Source: Ciona intestinalis (lineage: Eukaryota > Chordata > Ascidiacea > Phlebobranchia > Cionidae). Taken from it: 64,000 bases of DNA. Position 1 is the stretch's first letter, and each line of letters starts with the position of its first letter. Shown here in pieces: positions 37,916-48,377 of this stretch. Below the pieces are notes generated by a model. The model did not search any database. It saw only the letters and a list, made by a program, of their open reading frames with translations, and was not told the DNA's origin. A program made the position numbers and the translations under genes. The stretch covers positions 9,897,420-9,961,419 of the forward strand of contig NC_020166.2 in the NCBI RefSeq assembly GCF_000224145.3, given 5' to 3'.

Positions 37916-38597
37916 GATCACTACCATAAACGCAGTGACAAATAAAGTTATATGTTAGATATATTAGTCACGTAATGTAACTTAAATCTACTGAAGCATT
38001 ATTGGGGTAAAAGTTGGTTTCACATTAAATTGTTGCAAATTTCCTTGTATAATTTTATGGTTTACTTTACTATACCACTTATTTCTAATTCCCTGTTAGT
38101 TCAACCCATTCAAACCCAATGTTCAGGTTTATTTTAAGACACTACGTAATCCTTAACTTGTGCGCAATTCTTAAAACATTTCCTGCAAAACATGATTGAT
38201 TTTTTCACTCTTTCTTCGACTACTTATTGCTTATGTAACCCTGGCTTACCATTGGTTAAGATAACTCACAAGGTTATCTTGCTGTGGTAAAAGTTGAAGT
38301 GTTATTTATCGCTGTTTGTGTTCACGGTAGATCCGTCTTTTTTGAGATAAAATGGTTTCCCTCGCTTGTCCAACACTTTCTTTGGTGCAAAGTCAACCCC
38401 GAATTTACTGGCGATTTTTTGCCACCGTTATCACCAAGTCTACCGCACATTTTTGGAAAGTAATTTTTCACCTGTTCAGATGCTAAAACCTAAATTTATT
38501 CGACTCTTCTAATATAGTAAATACACTATCTATGGTCTACAACAATTGTGTAAAAACACTGCAATATAGAAGACTGTGTGTTATAATATATAGTAGC

Positions 38598-38774
38598 CTA
38601 CTGTGGGGTAAAGGAGACACCGTTGGCGCATAGTGTCCAAATATTCTGACCGTGTTTTAAACAGCGGTCCGGGGGAGTCACGAGAACACGGTTTTATGAT
38701 TATCTTTGTTTACTACTAAATGGAACGAGAAAATAGGATGAAAAGTTGTCCCATCTTCACCCACCCTACTATAC
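38598..38774 (+). mobile_element. Short inverted-repeat element
   Basis: CTACTGTGGGGTAAAGGAGA at the left and CCCATCTTCACCCACCCTAC at the right. Confidence 0.7.
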
Positions 38775-39758
38775 TAAATAGAACAATATTATAAATTAGA
38801 ACCAAACATAGGACGAAATACACTACATTCGTTCTAACAGATATACATCGAAAAAATAGGCCCAATCTATTCAATGAACAGCTACAGCCAAAATATATTC
38901 CATCCTATTGTACGTGCGAGGGCTTGCAAAGTGACACGCCATAGGAACCTGACATTTAGGCAAGCGTTGACCCGTTTCCCAACTTATGCAAAATAGATCA
39001 AGACACTCACATTAAATTTTCACAATTTATATCAACAGTTTACATGAAAAAAAAACAAAAAACGCTTTAGATAAATAACGCATTCTGTATCTTACTGATA
39101 TGCATGTTATTATACACAATAAACGTTAGTGTAACTTTCGTCTCTTGGTGTCTTGTCCCGTATTGCCACCACTGTTACGCACACTGGCTTGTGTTTTCAC
39201 TTTTCGTCACACACGACGTCATTTCGATTACGTCACGGCAACGTAAGCTTGACAAGGTCATACGCAACGTCTTCTAGGCTATTAGCCTGTGTTCATACAG
39301 TCTTCATATTTTGAGTTAAAACAGTTTTCTTAGACAATTATTAAACTTGTTGTTGCCATTTTTTATGTTTCTATAACACTCATAACAGCGACATATAGTG
39401 TTTAAACTTTTTAATATCCCTGAACACCAGGTGGCAGTATGTGGCTAAAAAGGAAACATGAATGTTGTAGCCAATTTGTTTTACCTTACACTGGTTGCCC
39501 TCTGTTTTTTAAGAAAGATACTTTGCTTAATGTGTACAGCTGCTACCACATATAGACAAGTAATAGGTATTAGAATAAAGCATTTTAACTAATTTTATAT
39601 TTACACCAGTAAAATCTTGCTGGAGCACTAGTCTGTCCTTCACAATAAGAAACAGCAAACACTAATTTTCTTTTAAGAGTATCTCAAAAAAAATTGTTCC
39701 TATTCTTAGTTGTTATTAATTTAAAAATCTCAAAAAACCTGAAATGTTTTTACAAAAT

Positions 39759-39764
39759 TTTATT
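39759..39764 (-). terminator. Candidate polyadenylation signal of the sulfotransferase gene
   Basis: AATAAA about 20 bases past the stop codon on the minus strand, which would imply a very short 3' UTR. Confidence 0.45.
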
Positions 39765-39781
39765 CCAAAAATACAAAAGCA

Positions 39782-40177
39782 TTAGCAATCTCCTATTGTG
39801 ACGTCATTGCACAAAGGTTCAAGTACCACTTCACTACCGTCTGATGTATAATTCGTGCTATCTATAAGGTTATAACCCAACAATCGCATTGTAGCCGAGC
39901 ATTTATGCTGCACATACCCCACCTGCTGGGGAGTTAACGTTCGTAACCACTTCCACCAGCTGGCAGTAGAGTTGCGCGTCGTTGTGTATGGATCGTTCAT
40001 GATCCTGTTTAACACTGCATTCGGTAACTTTACCCCACTTTGCATCAACGCTGCGCGTTTTAAACGAAAGTTGGACAAGTTTCTTAATATTTTTAACTTG
40101 GTCTTTGGCCGTCTTCTTCTCATTTTCATTTTCCTTAAAACTCTGAAACTTCTGGCGTCCATCATTGTTGAACTGCC
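39782..40177 (-). CDS. Sulfotransferase exon 6: C-terminus
   Basis: Acceptor GTTTACAG, then 131 codons and a TAG stop at 39782-39784. The first part is unusually basic ([16 protein letters not shown]). The second part is the conserved [16 protein letters not shown] region and the LLGY helix. The acidic tail after LLGYNL is not family-typical. Confidence 0.88.
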   Translation of the reverse strand, partial: GSSTMMDARSFRVLRKMKMRRRRPKTKLKILRNLSNFRLKRAALMQSGVKLPNAVLNRIMNDPYTTTRNSTASWWKWLRTLTPQQVGYVQHKCSATMRLLGYNLIDSTNYTSDGSEVVLEPLCNDVTIGDC

Positions 40178-43100
40178 CTGTAAACAAATATTATGTAATA
40201 TATATATATCAGTCCGGCACCGTGGCATAGTGGTTAGTGCGCCTGCCTGTAACCAATAGGTAATCGGCTCGACGCTGCTACCATTGTTGGCGTATGCGTC
40301 CTTGGGCAAGACACTTATCGACAATTGCTCCAACCCAGTGGTCACTAATGGGTTGTCCAAATTATCAGCCATACTCATAAAAAAATGAAAAAATCCAAAA
40401 AAAATAATCATCACAAAGTAACATACATGGTAACTTGTAAGCTGGCACGAGGNNNNNNNNNNNNNNNNNNNNNNNNNNNNNNNNNNNNNNNNNNNNNNNN
40501 NNTACAAAAAATTATACATACCGAAAATCTAATAAAAAAAGTGTTTAAAATTAAGGTAAAATAGTTTCTGCTTTTATTACATAACAATCAATTCTTTTTA
40601 TCACAAACATAACAAAAACATACGTTTGTATTTGATTCGACCCATCTCTGAATCTGCTGTGTCATGTTAAGGCCCGTAAACTCATAAATATCACGAGTCA
40701 TCTTAAGTGGAATGCGACATAAATCTTCGTACCTGTAAATTGAATTCAATATTTACCAATAAAAAGAATTGATAATTTAGCTTTATTCCCCAGGTACAAC
40801 ATGCTATAGTTTATAAAGTTCTTCTTAAATGATCTCCTATTTGGTTTCATGTGGAATAATAACCCTAAAAAAAAATAGTAAACAAAGTTATGTATGTGGT
40901 AGCACGCAAGCGGCCATGAGGCGTATGAAACAGAACATCCATGTTATAACCACTGTCGTTGCCTTACCACAAGAAATAACAGTTACATTCACTCATTCAA
41001 ATACATCCGTTTGGCGCTGTGGCAAAGTGGTTAGCCTGTAACCCAGAGAAAATGGGTTTAAGGCTCGACGCTGCTACCATTGTGGGGGTTATGTGTCCTT
41101 GTGTAAGACACTTAACGGCAATTCCTCCAACCCAGTGGTCACTAATGGGTTGTCCAAATTATCAGCCATACAAAAAAAATGAAATATCTCCCCAAAAACG
41201 TAACACACATGGTAACTTGTAAGCTGGCATAAGACCTTAATCCAATAAACTATAACTAAATAGTTCAAAATATAGTTTTTCTCACCTGACAAGTTTATAT
41301 TTCCCTCTCAACCAATCTTCTTCTTCCCCTATTTCCAAATTATTTCGAACTTTTTCGCAAACTCGTAAAATTTGTCCATCTGCAGATTTGCGACTCACTG
41401 CTGTCACCGAGTGGTAGATTCCACGAGGATCTCGAACCAAATGAAGAATCTGATTAACATAGAAATCTTGAATAAATGTAACTTATTTATTCAAGCGTGG
41501 CAAGCAAATGACAGTCGTTATAACACAGGTGTTTTGTTTTATAAATATTATGCCAGCTTACTCGTCACCTCGTACATTTGTGGGTGAGTGTTTTATTTGT
41601 ATGGCAGACAATTTACACCCATAAGTAACCACTGTCATAATGTTTGCACCGTTGAGCTTAAAACCAGTAGACTCTAATTGAAATCTTACAAAACACCCAA
41701 GCTATAAGTCTGTTTTAATTTTCTCTGCTTGTTCAAACAAATCTTTTTACTTCCTAAACAATGTATAACCTGTTAAACAGAAATTAAGTTTTAATTTTAA
41801 AAATATTGTCCAAACTACACCGAATAATCAAGTAACTAATGTATTTTACTATTCTATGTGGGTGAGGTCTTTGTTTAGGACCTGGGATTTAGACCAGAGT
41901 TTGCCCATTACCCCAACACCCTGGAATTTAGGCTTGATTTTCCATTTTCCCAGAAAACTTACTTTAATATCAAACTTTGAATTTGTGATTAAACCTTTGA
42001 GGTTCTGGAGGTCGCATAACCTGATCACTTTGATCACGACAAACTTCTTTTTACTACAAGCATCTGATGCCATGACTGGATCGACTGCGTCACATCCTAA
42101 ACATGAACGTGGGTTTCCATGCGGACAGAACTCACGAGAACAAAGGACTTTACTCTTTTCTCTGCAAACATAATGAAGTTAGGTTAGTAAACTATGCATA
42201 GAAGAATGTCTAAAATGATGGCGCGTTACTGTTTTATAAAAAATGATATTTAAAATGATGGCATGTAAGGCTACTTGTGATAATCAGTTTCCAATTCATA
42301 GCCTATCCAACTACACAATATTTTATAAGACTTGTGATGATCAATTTGCAAATCATGGCCTATCACATTCCAACTTCACAATGAGAGAACATAACTCTAC
42401 CATTACCAAACTTCTAAATAACTCTTAAAATGTTGCGATTGCAATACACCACACATAGCAACCATAAACTATAAATGGGTCCCATATTTTGATGTAGTAG
42501 TAAACTATTCATACTCTGCTTCAGCCTGGATCTGGTGCTACAAAAACTAAACATACAAAAATCAAGTCCAACCATTTGCTATAAGAAATTATACAATTGG
42601 TTGACTTTTGTCTGTTCGCATTTTGTAGCAACAGATCCTTACTGTATTTCTTTACACAAGAATTTTTAACTCTATGAGCACCAGATCAGGGTCAGATTCG
42701 CAGAATTTATTACAAATTATTTTGTTTCAGCTTCTCACCTAAAACAGAAATTGTTAGAAATGCATCTCTGTCTGACTCCCGCATCCTGTGTGATCCTCTC
42801 AAATCCTTCAGGACTCCCAAGATCACATTGTAGCATCCTCATCAGGATCTTCATCTTATCTTCCTCATCCCCACATCCACTCCGAGCTTGGATGAGAGGT
42901 TCAAAGATGTAGAAGACATCCTCATGTTGATTGAAGAGCTCACCAGTGAAAGTACTCCCGGAACGATGGTTCGTTACAATAATGACACCTGTAAGATAAG
43001 TTGTTAAAGTTAGTATATGCTAAGATCAATCACTCATGCTTATTTGTTTCACTTGTTGTACAATTTTTGCTCATCATTAGCATGCGGAACAGATATGTTT

Positions 43101-43913
43101 ATACATTTATCTATGGATCTCAAATATTTACAGTTGATCAATGCTAAGATCAAAGGGTAAGATAAAAATAATAAACAGTCAGAAAGTTAATGACTTTGTT
43201 TTGTCTTTTCGGTCACAGTAACTAAGAGCTCTTTAAAAACACATGAAAAATGCATCTTTGTAACCTATTGATCACTAGTAAATTTGCTGTAGCCTAAATG
43301 TAATGGGTTTTACAGTGATTACAAAAATCTGTTCTCAATGAAGTTAAATTGTTTAAGTTAGTTAGTTAGTGCTCGAGGTGTTCTATTTTAACCCACTCAG
43401 TCCCCACATTTGTGTAGATATAGTGGGCCGGGGGAAGATGGGACAACTTTAGCACATATTATCCAAATATCCTGATCGTGTTTTAAACAATTAACAATGG
43501 TCTATGGGAGTAGTGAGGATACGGTTTTATAATTCTTTGAAAGTGTTTTTGGCTTGCTACTTATAATATTACAACCACAGCGTTTCACCAACTACTTCCA
43601 AGCAATATCCCTTACAACAAAACGAAATTAAACCTTTGTATTTTGCCTTTGTAGATGGAGGGTCCGTCTTGTGCATATTCAAGATAGCATGATCTCGCTT
43701 ACGGAACGGGTTGCTCGTTACAGTGACGCCAAATACGAAAACAACAACCAACACCAACTGCACGGTGAATACACGGTAGGTCATCATTCGTTTATTCTTG
43801 TGCAACACTGGAAGCCCGATCCGCGATTTTCTGCCATTTGGTTTCCGCATGTCCGACGCCCAAATATCGGTTGGGTTCATTACGTCACAAGCGCTTAACA
43901 ATGCCCCTCGCAT
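39782..43913 (-). CDS. Golgi carbohydrate 6-O-sulfotransferase (CHST family), six coding exons
   Basis: Transfers sulfate from PAPS to the 6-OH of a sugar in a glycan, in the Golgi lumen. Exons in transcript order are 43634-43913, 42739-42988, 41963-42161, 41286-41449, 40624-40732 and 39782-40177. They sum to 466 codons (465 residues) and all five junctions agree in phase. It is a type II membrane protein with a short basic cytoplasmic end and one membrane helix ([17 protein letters not shown]). The 5'-phosphosulfate loop is [16 protein letters not shown], followed by VFYIFEP. The 3'-phosphate-binding motif is [13 protein letters not shown]. The C-terminal family motif is [16 protein letters not shown], then LLGY. 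An extra basic stretch of about 50 residues precedes that last motif. Family membership is firm; the exact CHST paralogue and acceptor sugar are not. Confidence 0.92.
40211..40450 (+). mobile_element. SINE-like repeat, sulfotransferase intron 5
   Basis: Best copy. Head GGCACCGTGGCATAGTGGTT has a pol III A-box-like sequence; the body has GTCCTTGGGCAAGACACTTA and CCCAGTGGTCACTAATGGGT; the tail is GGTAACTTGTAAGCTGGCAC. It ends at the assembly gap. It creates a read-through frame antisense that is not a gene. Confidence 0.7.
40453..40502. other. Assembly gap of 50 N
   Basis: A run of 50 undetermined bases in sulfotransferase intron 5, at the end of a SINE-like repeat. The round number suggests a placeholder, so true length is unknown. 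It does not touch an exon in my model. Confidence 0.95.
40624..40732 (-). CDS. Sulfotransferase exon 5
   Basis: Encodes [20 protein letters not shown], then [16 protein letters not shown]. The YEDLC element is family-typical. Acceptor ATTTACAG and donor AAC|GTATGT. NMT is a possible N-glycosylation site. Confidence 0.9.
41005..41235 (+). mobile_element. SINE-like repeat, sulfotransferase intron 4
   Basis: Head GGCGCTGTGGCAAAGTGGTT, same body and tail as the copy at 40211. A loose tail fragment precedes it at about 40895-40980. Confidence 0.7.
41286..41449 (-). CDS. Sulfotransferase exon 4: 3'-phosphate-binding motif
   Basis: Starts [15 protein letters not shown] (the PAPS 3'-phosphate-binding motif, RDPR) and ends [10 protein letters not shown]. 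Acceptor TTAATCAG and donor AG|GTGAGA. Confidence 0.92.
41496..41578 (-). mobile_element. SINE-like tail fragment, reverse orientation, sulfotransferase intron 3
   Basis: Reverse complement carries AAGCTGGCATAA and CACCTGTGTTATAACGACTG, the tail of the same repeat. Confidence 0.5.
41963..42161 (-). CDS. Sulfotransferase exon 3: Cys-rich segment and core
   Basis: Contains a cluster of Cys residues ([17 protein letters not shown]), likely disulfide-forming in the lumen (inference). It ends with [20 protein letters not shown], a core strand/helix seen in this family. Acceptor GTTTGCAG and donor AAA|GTAAGT. Confidence 0.9.
42525..42718 (+). repeat. Dispersed repeat, copy 2 (sulfotransferase intron 2)
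   Basis: Same element as at 29680, here with an extra inverted GGATCTGGTGC at the left that pairs with GCACCAGATC at the right, suggesting a longer element with inverted ends. Confidence 0.6.
42739..42988 (-). CDS. Sulfotransferase exon 2: PAPS 5'-phosphosulfate loop
   Basis: Encodes [20 protein letters not shown], then [19 protein letters not shown]. Acceptor TCTTACAG and donor AG|GTGAGA. This exon carries the catalytic nucleotide loop. Confidence 0.92.
43421..43555 (+). mobile_element. Short inverted-repeat element, right part missing, sulfotransferase intron 1
   Basis: GTGGGCCGGGGGAAGATGGG at the left and interior GGAGTAGTGAGGATACGG; it stops about 80 bases before exon 1 of the sulfotransferase. 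Confidence 0.65.
43634..43913 (-). CDS. Sulfotransferase exon 1: signal anchor
   Basis: ATG at 43913; alternative in-frame Met codons at residues 12, 22 and 41-42 would still precede the membrane helix. The donor G|GTTTAA is weak but is the only one that gives the phase needed by exon 2 (G+GT, Gly). Confidence 0.8.
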
Positions 43914-44269
43914 TCCACATTCTCGTTTTCATTAACAGTGATAATGCCTATCTCGAAAACTCTATGTTTACTCTTAGGAATGTAACAAGTATCTGCGAGA
44001 AGTAATCAGACGGTATTTACTGACGTTAAATATTTACAAAAGGCCTTGCAATCTAGGATTCTCTAGAGCGGAAATAAACAATTACCATATTACATTAACA
44101 TATTTTTTGGAAAACAATAGCGAAGATCATGTTATTTAAAGAACTAAGAGTAAAATTAATGCATTAACGACTGTCGTTTTACTGCTAATTCCTTTCTCTT
44201 CGCTGTTTTAATTAATCTACCATTTACCTTAACCTTATTCAAAGAGATAAACAAAAAAGAAGTTATATC

Positions 44270-44460
44270 ACTGTGGGGTAAGGTGGGATACTGTTAGCAC
44301 TTAAATACATATATCTCGATCGTGTTTTTAAAAAATAAGCAACGCTCTTTTAGTGTGGTGTGAAGACGGTAATACCATTCTGTAAATATTCTTTGTTTAC
44401 CGCTAAAAGTACGAGAAAAGAGAATGAAAACATGCCATATCTTACCCAACCTATATTATG
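44270..44460 (+). mobile_element. Short inverted-repeat element
   Basis: CACTGTGGGGTAAGGTGGGA at the left and ATATCTTACCCAACCTATAT at the right. Confidence 0.7.
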
Positions 44461-45250
44461 TTAAACCAACCATGCGCTTTAATGCACCTTTCGTTTCGTC
44501 ACGGTCTGGTAACGACGCTAAAGTTTCTCGTTAACCGCAAGCTGCCAAGATTGTAAACCGATTTCGACGCTATAATAAGTACAAAGGTCGTTATGTCGTT
44601 ATAATGCAGCAATTCAACGACAACAGCCTTTCTTTATTTGGATTCATACGTAATAATAGCACCCAAACATTCGTTTATTGCGTCAACTATTTCCTATATT
44701 GCTTCTTTGTTATGATAGGCTTTTATGTTCCTGGAACCGAAACGCTACTTCGCGATTAGAGCTTTTCTTGCCCGACTTAACTTTGTTCAAATTAATGAAT
44801 ATGTTCTACTATAAACCATATACCATGTACCAAACATTGCTATCTTGTGAATGGTCAACTAAAACATGTAAACTATGCGATGTCTTGTAAAGTTATGTAA
44901 ACTGTTCACGCAAAACATAGTTTCTAAAACTTTCTGTTAAAACTAGCTTCGTAACTTCTCTTGTGTGCGTCACAATCGTAGTTTTAGTGGAACAATCGCA
45001 CGGACAAAGAAACTTTTTCTTTCCTTCTTCGCGCGATCTCTCACAGCGCTACTATTGTTCCCTTTTATGACGAAATTGAACCCGATCGTTTGTGACGAAA
45101 CAAGTGGTTTTAAAACCAGCGCTATTATATTGAAGTATTTTATAAAGAACTCTTGACTTAGTGTCCATTTATATTTTACCTCAAGCTTTAAATGCACTAA
45201 TGTTTTACAGTTTGCATTTATTACATACTACCGCCTATATTTATACTAGG

Positions 45251-45365
45251 TCGGGGTAGGATGGTACATATTTTCATTATACTTTTATCCTCCTATTCGG
45301 TGGTAAAACAAGGGATATTTATAGAATCATAAAACCGTAATCCCACGAATCTAAAAGGCTTGGTT
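45251..45365 (-). mobile_element. Short inverted-repeat element, truncated
   Basis: GGTCGGGGTAGGATGGTACA at the left and part of the interior, followed closely by the next copy. Confidence 0.6.
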
Positions 45366-45382
45366 CAACCGCCTGCCTATAT

Positions 45383-45545
45383 AGTAGGTTGGGGTAAGAT
45401 GGAACAGGCTTTCATTCTCTGTTATCGCCCCATTTGAAAGTAAACTATAAACATTTAAAGAAACATAAAGCCGTATCTTCAGGACTCTTAAAGATCGTTG
45501 TTAATTGTTAAATAAACGAATAAGAAATGTCGAATATTTTGTCTT
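45383..45545 (-). mobile_element. Short inverted-repeat element
   Basis: GTAGGTTGGGGTAAGATGGA at the left and recognisable interior; right end decayed. Confidence 0.6.
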
Positions 45546-45881
45546 GACATATCCCCAAAAGTTCTCAAATATTCTCAAATGCATTTAAACATCATGAAAA
45601 TGAAGTGGTAATAACGGCCCCGTAGTAACACTTATTTTCAACCGGATATTATAAAGCTTGAACAATTTATTCACATTTTCTGAGTAATGGCCAAATGCTT
45701 AGTATGCCAAATGGGCTGCATGCGTGCCTCGGGCTCTGGTTTGAACCACGTTGTTTTGAACCTAACAGGTCTATTTTAAGCGACCGCGTGCACGAGAATA
45801 GCTGCACCAAATAGAACTGACCATGCAGGGATTTTTAACCTTTTTAAAACGCCACCTTTTAAAGGACCGAAAAATATTTTT

Positions 45882-46072
45882 AGTGGGGTAGCGTAAGATC
45901 GAACACCTTTAGCACCTAATGTCCTGATCGTGTTTTAAACAATTAACAACAGTCTATAGAAGTCGTGAGGATACGGTTTTATAATTGATTGAATGTTTTT
46001 TGTTTACTACCAAATAAAAGGAGAAAATAGAATAAAAAAATGTCCCATTTTCCCCACCGTACTACATATAAT
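45882..46072 (+). mobile_element. Short inverted-repeat element
   Basis: AGTGGGGTAGCGTAAGATCG at the left; interior GTCGTGAGGATACGGTTTTA; right end CCCATTTTCCCCACCGTACT. Confidence 0.75.
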
Positions 46073-46263
46073 ATATTCATCCTCTGCGTGTTAACTTTTC
46101 CTACTGGGAAGTGACTGCTCGCAGGTTAATAACAGTACAGAACATGCATAGCGCTGGTAATTTTCAAGAAAAAAATTTTAGTAATGCATTTAATTTCTTT
46201 TCTTTCGTATATGGTAACAAAGATTAGGATAAACAAGAATCCAAAAATTATAATAGAAAAATC

Positions 46264-46510
46264 GAAACAATGCGCTTTGGGTTAACTTCCGTTTTAAAAG
46301 CTGCGGAATGCGTGTACCACCGAATAAGATTTATAAATCGTTAACATTAGCTAACCAGGTTAAGCCAAGTTTTAGGGTGTTTTTCAGTGACGTGTTTATT
46401 TGGTATCTTTTTAAATACGGTATTATAAAATAATGAAAAGGCTAAATCCATTTTTAAACTGCGGAATGCGCGTACCACCGATGCGATTTATAAATCGTTT
46501 ACATTAGCAC
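46264..46510. repeat. Spaced direct duplication
   Basis: About 75 bases near 46285-46360 recur near 46435-46507 (CTGCGGAATGCG, GTACCACCGA, GATTTATAAATCGTT). No coding frame recognised. Confidence 0.55.
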
Positions 46511-47445
46511 ATTGTTCAGCGCTATTGATTGCTTTTACACTGCGTCTTGGTTCCAAGGCACTCTATCAACAACATGCTGAAATAGAGTGCTGAAACTGTA
46601 AATGAAAACAAGGCTTAGCCGTAGTATGAATTATAAATGAGCTTATGCATAAGGTCTCTTCATATGCACGCTGTTGGTTAAAAGTAGGTTAGATACGGCA
46701 GTTGGTTCTTTATGTCTCGGTATCAGTCATGTCAGATAACTTAACCACGGTGGCAACTGGTATAAAGGGTAGGCTACATACATATACAAGTACTGTAAGA
46801 CATGGTTTTATATTTACTTCTGTAAGCACAGATAACAAGCACTTGGAATGATATGAAAAGTTATTCAAACTAGGACGAGCTTCTTCATGCCAGTAGTAGA
46901 TAATGTAGTTAAGTAACAGCGGTTAGTGGTGTGGTCATATGTGTAAATACAGATGACCAAATACCCTTTTAGTCTAAACGAACTCGTTTAACTTGGTTCA
47001 GCGGGAATACAGGGTCACTACAGGTCATGTTCGTTCGATATTGTGTAATAAAGTAGTCTGCGATTATGCGGGTAATTAATTTTCCAGTAGTTCAGTGTCG
47101 ACATGCAAGTTCGCAGGCTTTCCCTTCGCCACCTTGGTCGGTGACGTCACTTGATTGACAGTAGCAGCCGACGTTTGTTACGTCACAATCGCGATAATGT
47201 TAAGGCGTTCTAAATGTAACGCGCCAGACGCCGGTAGAATGAAGTTAGTTTAGTTATGGTTGCCGGCGAAGTATTTAAATTACAGTTTGTTTGGTGGAAC
47301 AACCATTACTAGTTAACAACGAGTGGTAAGCCGCGAATTAGAGTTTTCTTTATGTCTAAGTAACGATACCTAATATCGAAGGAAGGGCCGTGTTAATTTA
47401 CAGGATATGCAAAAAGGTTAAGTTATAAATGTAGTTGCCTATATA

Positions 47446-47632
47446 TAGTAGTGCGGGAAATGACGAGACACCTTTAGCACATAATATCCAAATATTCTGA
47501 TCGTGTTTTGAACAATTAACAAAGGTAGTCGTGGGAATACGGTTTTTAATTCTTTGAATGTTCTTGTTTACTACCAAATGGGACAAAAAAAATAGAATGG
47601 AAATGTGTCCCATCTTCCCCACCCCTACTACA
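47446..47632 (+). mobile_element. Short inverted-repeat element
   Basis: AGTAGTGCGGGAAATGACGA at the left and CCCATCTTCCCCACCCCTAC at the right, about 640 bases before the nebulin ATG. Confidence 0.7.
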
Positions 47633-47956
47633 TCTAAGCAAGAGTCTTTTAAGTCCAGAAAGATATACAAAGGTGTATTTGAGTTATAGTTTGTGTATCT
47701 ATGTTTTCCTGCAGTTTATTTATTAGGGTTATTTCAAATAGGACCAACTGGTTAAGTTTACGAATCTAAATCGATTGGAACGTATCTTACAACGCACACG
47801 TATACAAGATTTGTGTTTAGTTTGGAGTTACTGAAACTACAGGTAAATGTTTGTAACAGTCGGTGTAATGTGGTTATCACTTGTAGTACACGATGGTCCA
47901 CCCTGGTGTTATACCACTAACTACTGAGATTCACTAAAATCCAAATAATTTATCAA

Positions 47957-47965
47957 TATATAAAA
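47957..47965 (+). promoter_or_regulatory. Candidate TATA box of the nebulin gene
   Basis: TATATAAAA followed by a GC-richer stretch, about 305 bases before the first ATG. It would place transcription start near 47990. This is positional inference only; an upstream non-coding exon is possible. Confidence 0.25.
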
Positions 47966-48269
47966 TAAAGGCGGGGTATGCACTTGCAGAGTGTAGAGTT
48001 TCGTAGGTGTTATCCGAAATTTGTATAAAAGAAAAAAATGGTATAAGAGTATACAGTCTAAGTTTTTATAGGGTCACTGCTTCTACACCAGTTGATCTGT
48101 AGGTTTTACGTTTACTTTCCATATTTCATGTTATGCTTCCTATTCAAGACTTCATACTCTTTACTTGCAGTCTGTTTTAAACTGCTTATAACTTTCTTTC
48201 AATATCCATCTCTACTTTTTCCTCTCTAGTTTCTTTTCCCCAAGCGGTTTCTTCCGCCTGTTAGTCATC

Positions 48270-48377
48270 ATGTCTCAACAACAACAAGAACAAGATAACT
48301 TGCAACAAGAACAAGACGCCCAACAAGCACAATTTGTTCAGCAGGAAACAATTGTTGATGATGAAACACAACAACAG
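48270..48377 (+). CDS. Nebulin exon 1: Gln-rich N-terminus
   Basis: The ATG follows an in-frame TAG at 48261-48264 or thereabouts. Encodes MSQQQQEQDNLQQ and similar, ending DDETQQQ at a weak donor CAG|GTTTTC. This low-complexity start is not conserved in vertebrates. Start choice rests on the ATG context and on phase agreement with exon 2. Confidence 0.7.

Larger units (their letters stand above)
33976..39758. other. Hox4-sulfotransferase intergenic region
   Basis: About 5.8 kb with no supported gene. It contains the Hox4 upstream region (GC-richer with scattered open frames and TGACGTCA-type motifs at about 34460, 35150, 35470, 35900 and 36060). Inverted-repeat elements lie at about 36862, 37288, 37766 and 38598. 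The short frames at 35072-35505 and 35901-36663 match nothing I recognise. Confidence 0.55.
43914..47956. other. Intergenic region between the divergent sulfotransferase and nebulin genes
   Basis: About 4 kb with no supported gene. It contains inverted-repeat elements at about 44270, 45251, 45383, 45882 and 47446, a duplicated segment at 46264/46435, and two TGACGTCA/TTACGTCA-type motifs near 47141 and 47180. The two flanking genes are transcribed away from it. Confidence 0.55.

Noticed and set aside
40211..40290. tRNA gene
   Set aside because: The A-box-like head recurs with the same 3' body in several places and does not fold as a tRNA by eye; it is a tRNA-derived SINE-like repeat.
40187..40519. 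Long minus-strand frame extending the sulfotransferase C-terminal exon through the gap
   Set aside because: It reads through intron 5 and the antisense strand of a SINE-like repeat. The acceptor at 40178 and phase agreement with exon 5 explain the real exon.
7819..48269. mir-10, which lies near Hox4 in many animals
   Set aside because: Read both strands by eye for ACCCTGTAGA or its complement and found no match in the Hox flanks. A proper hairpin search would be needed to exclude it.
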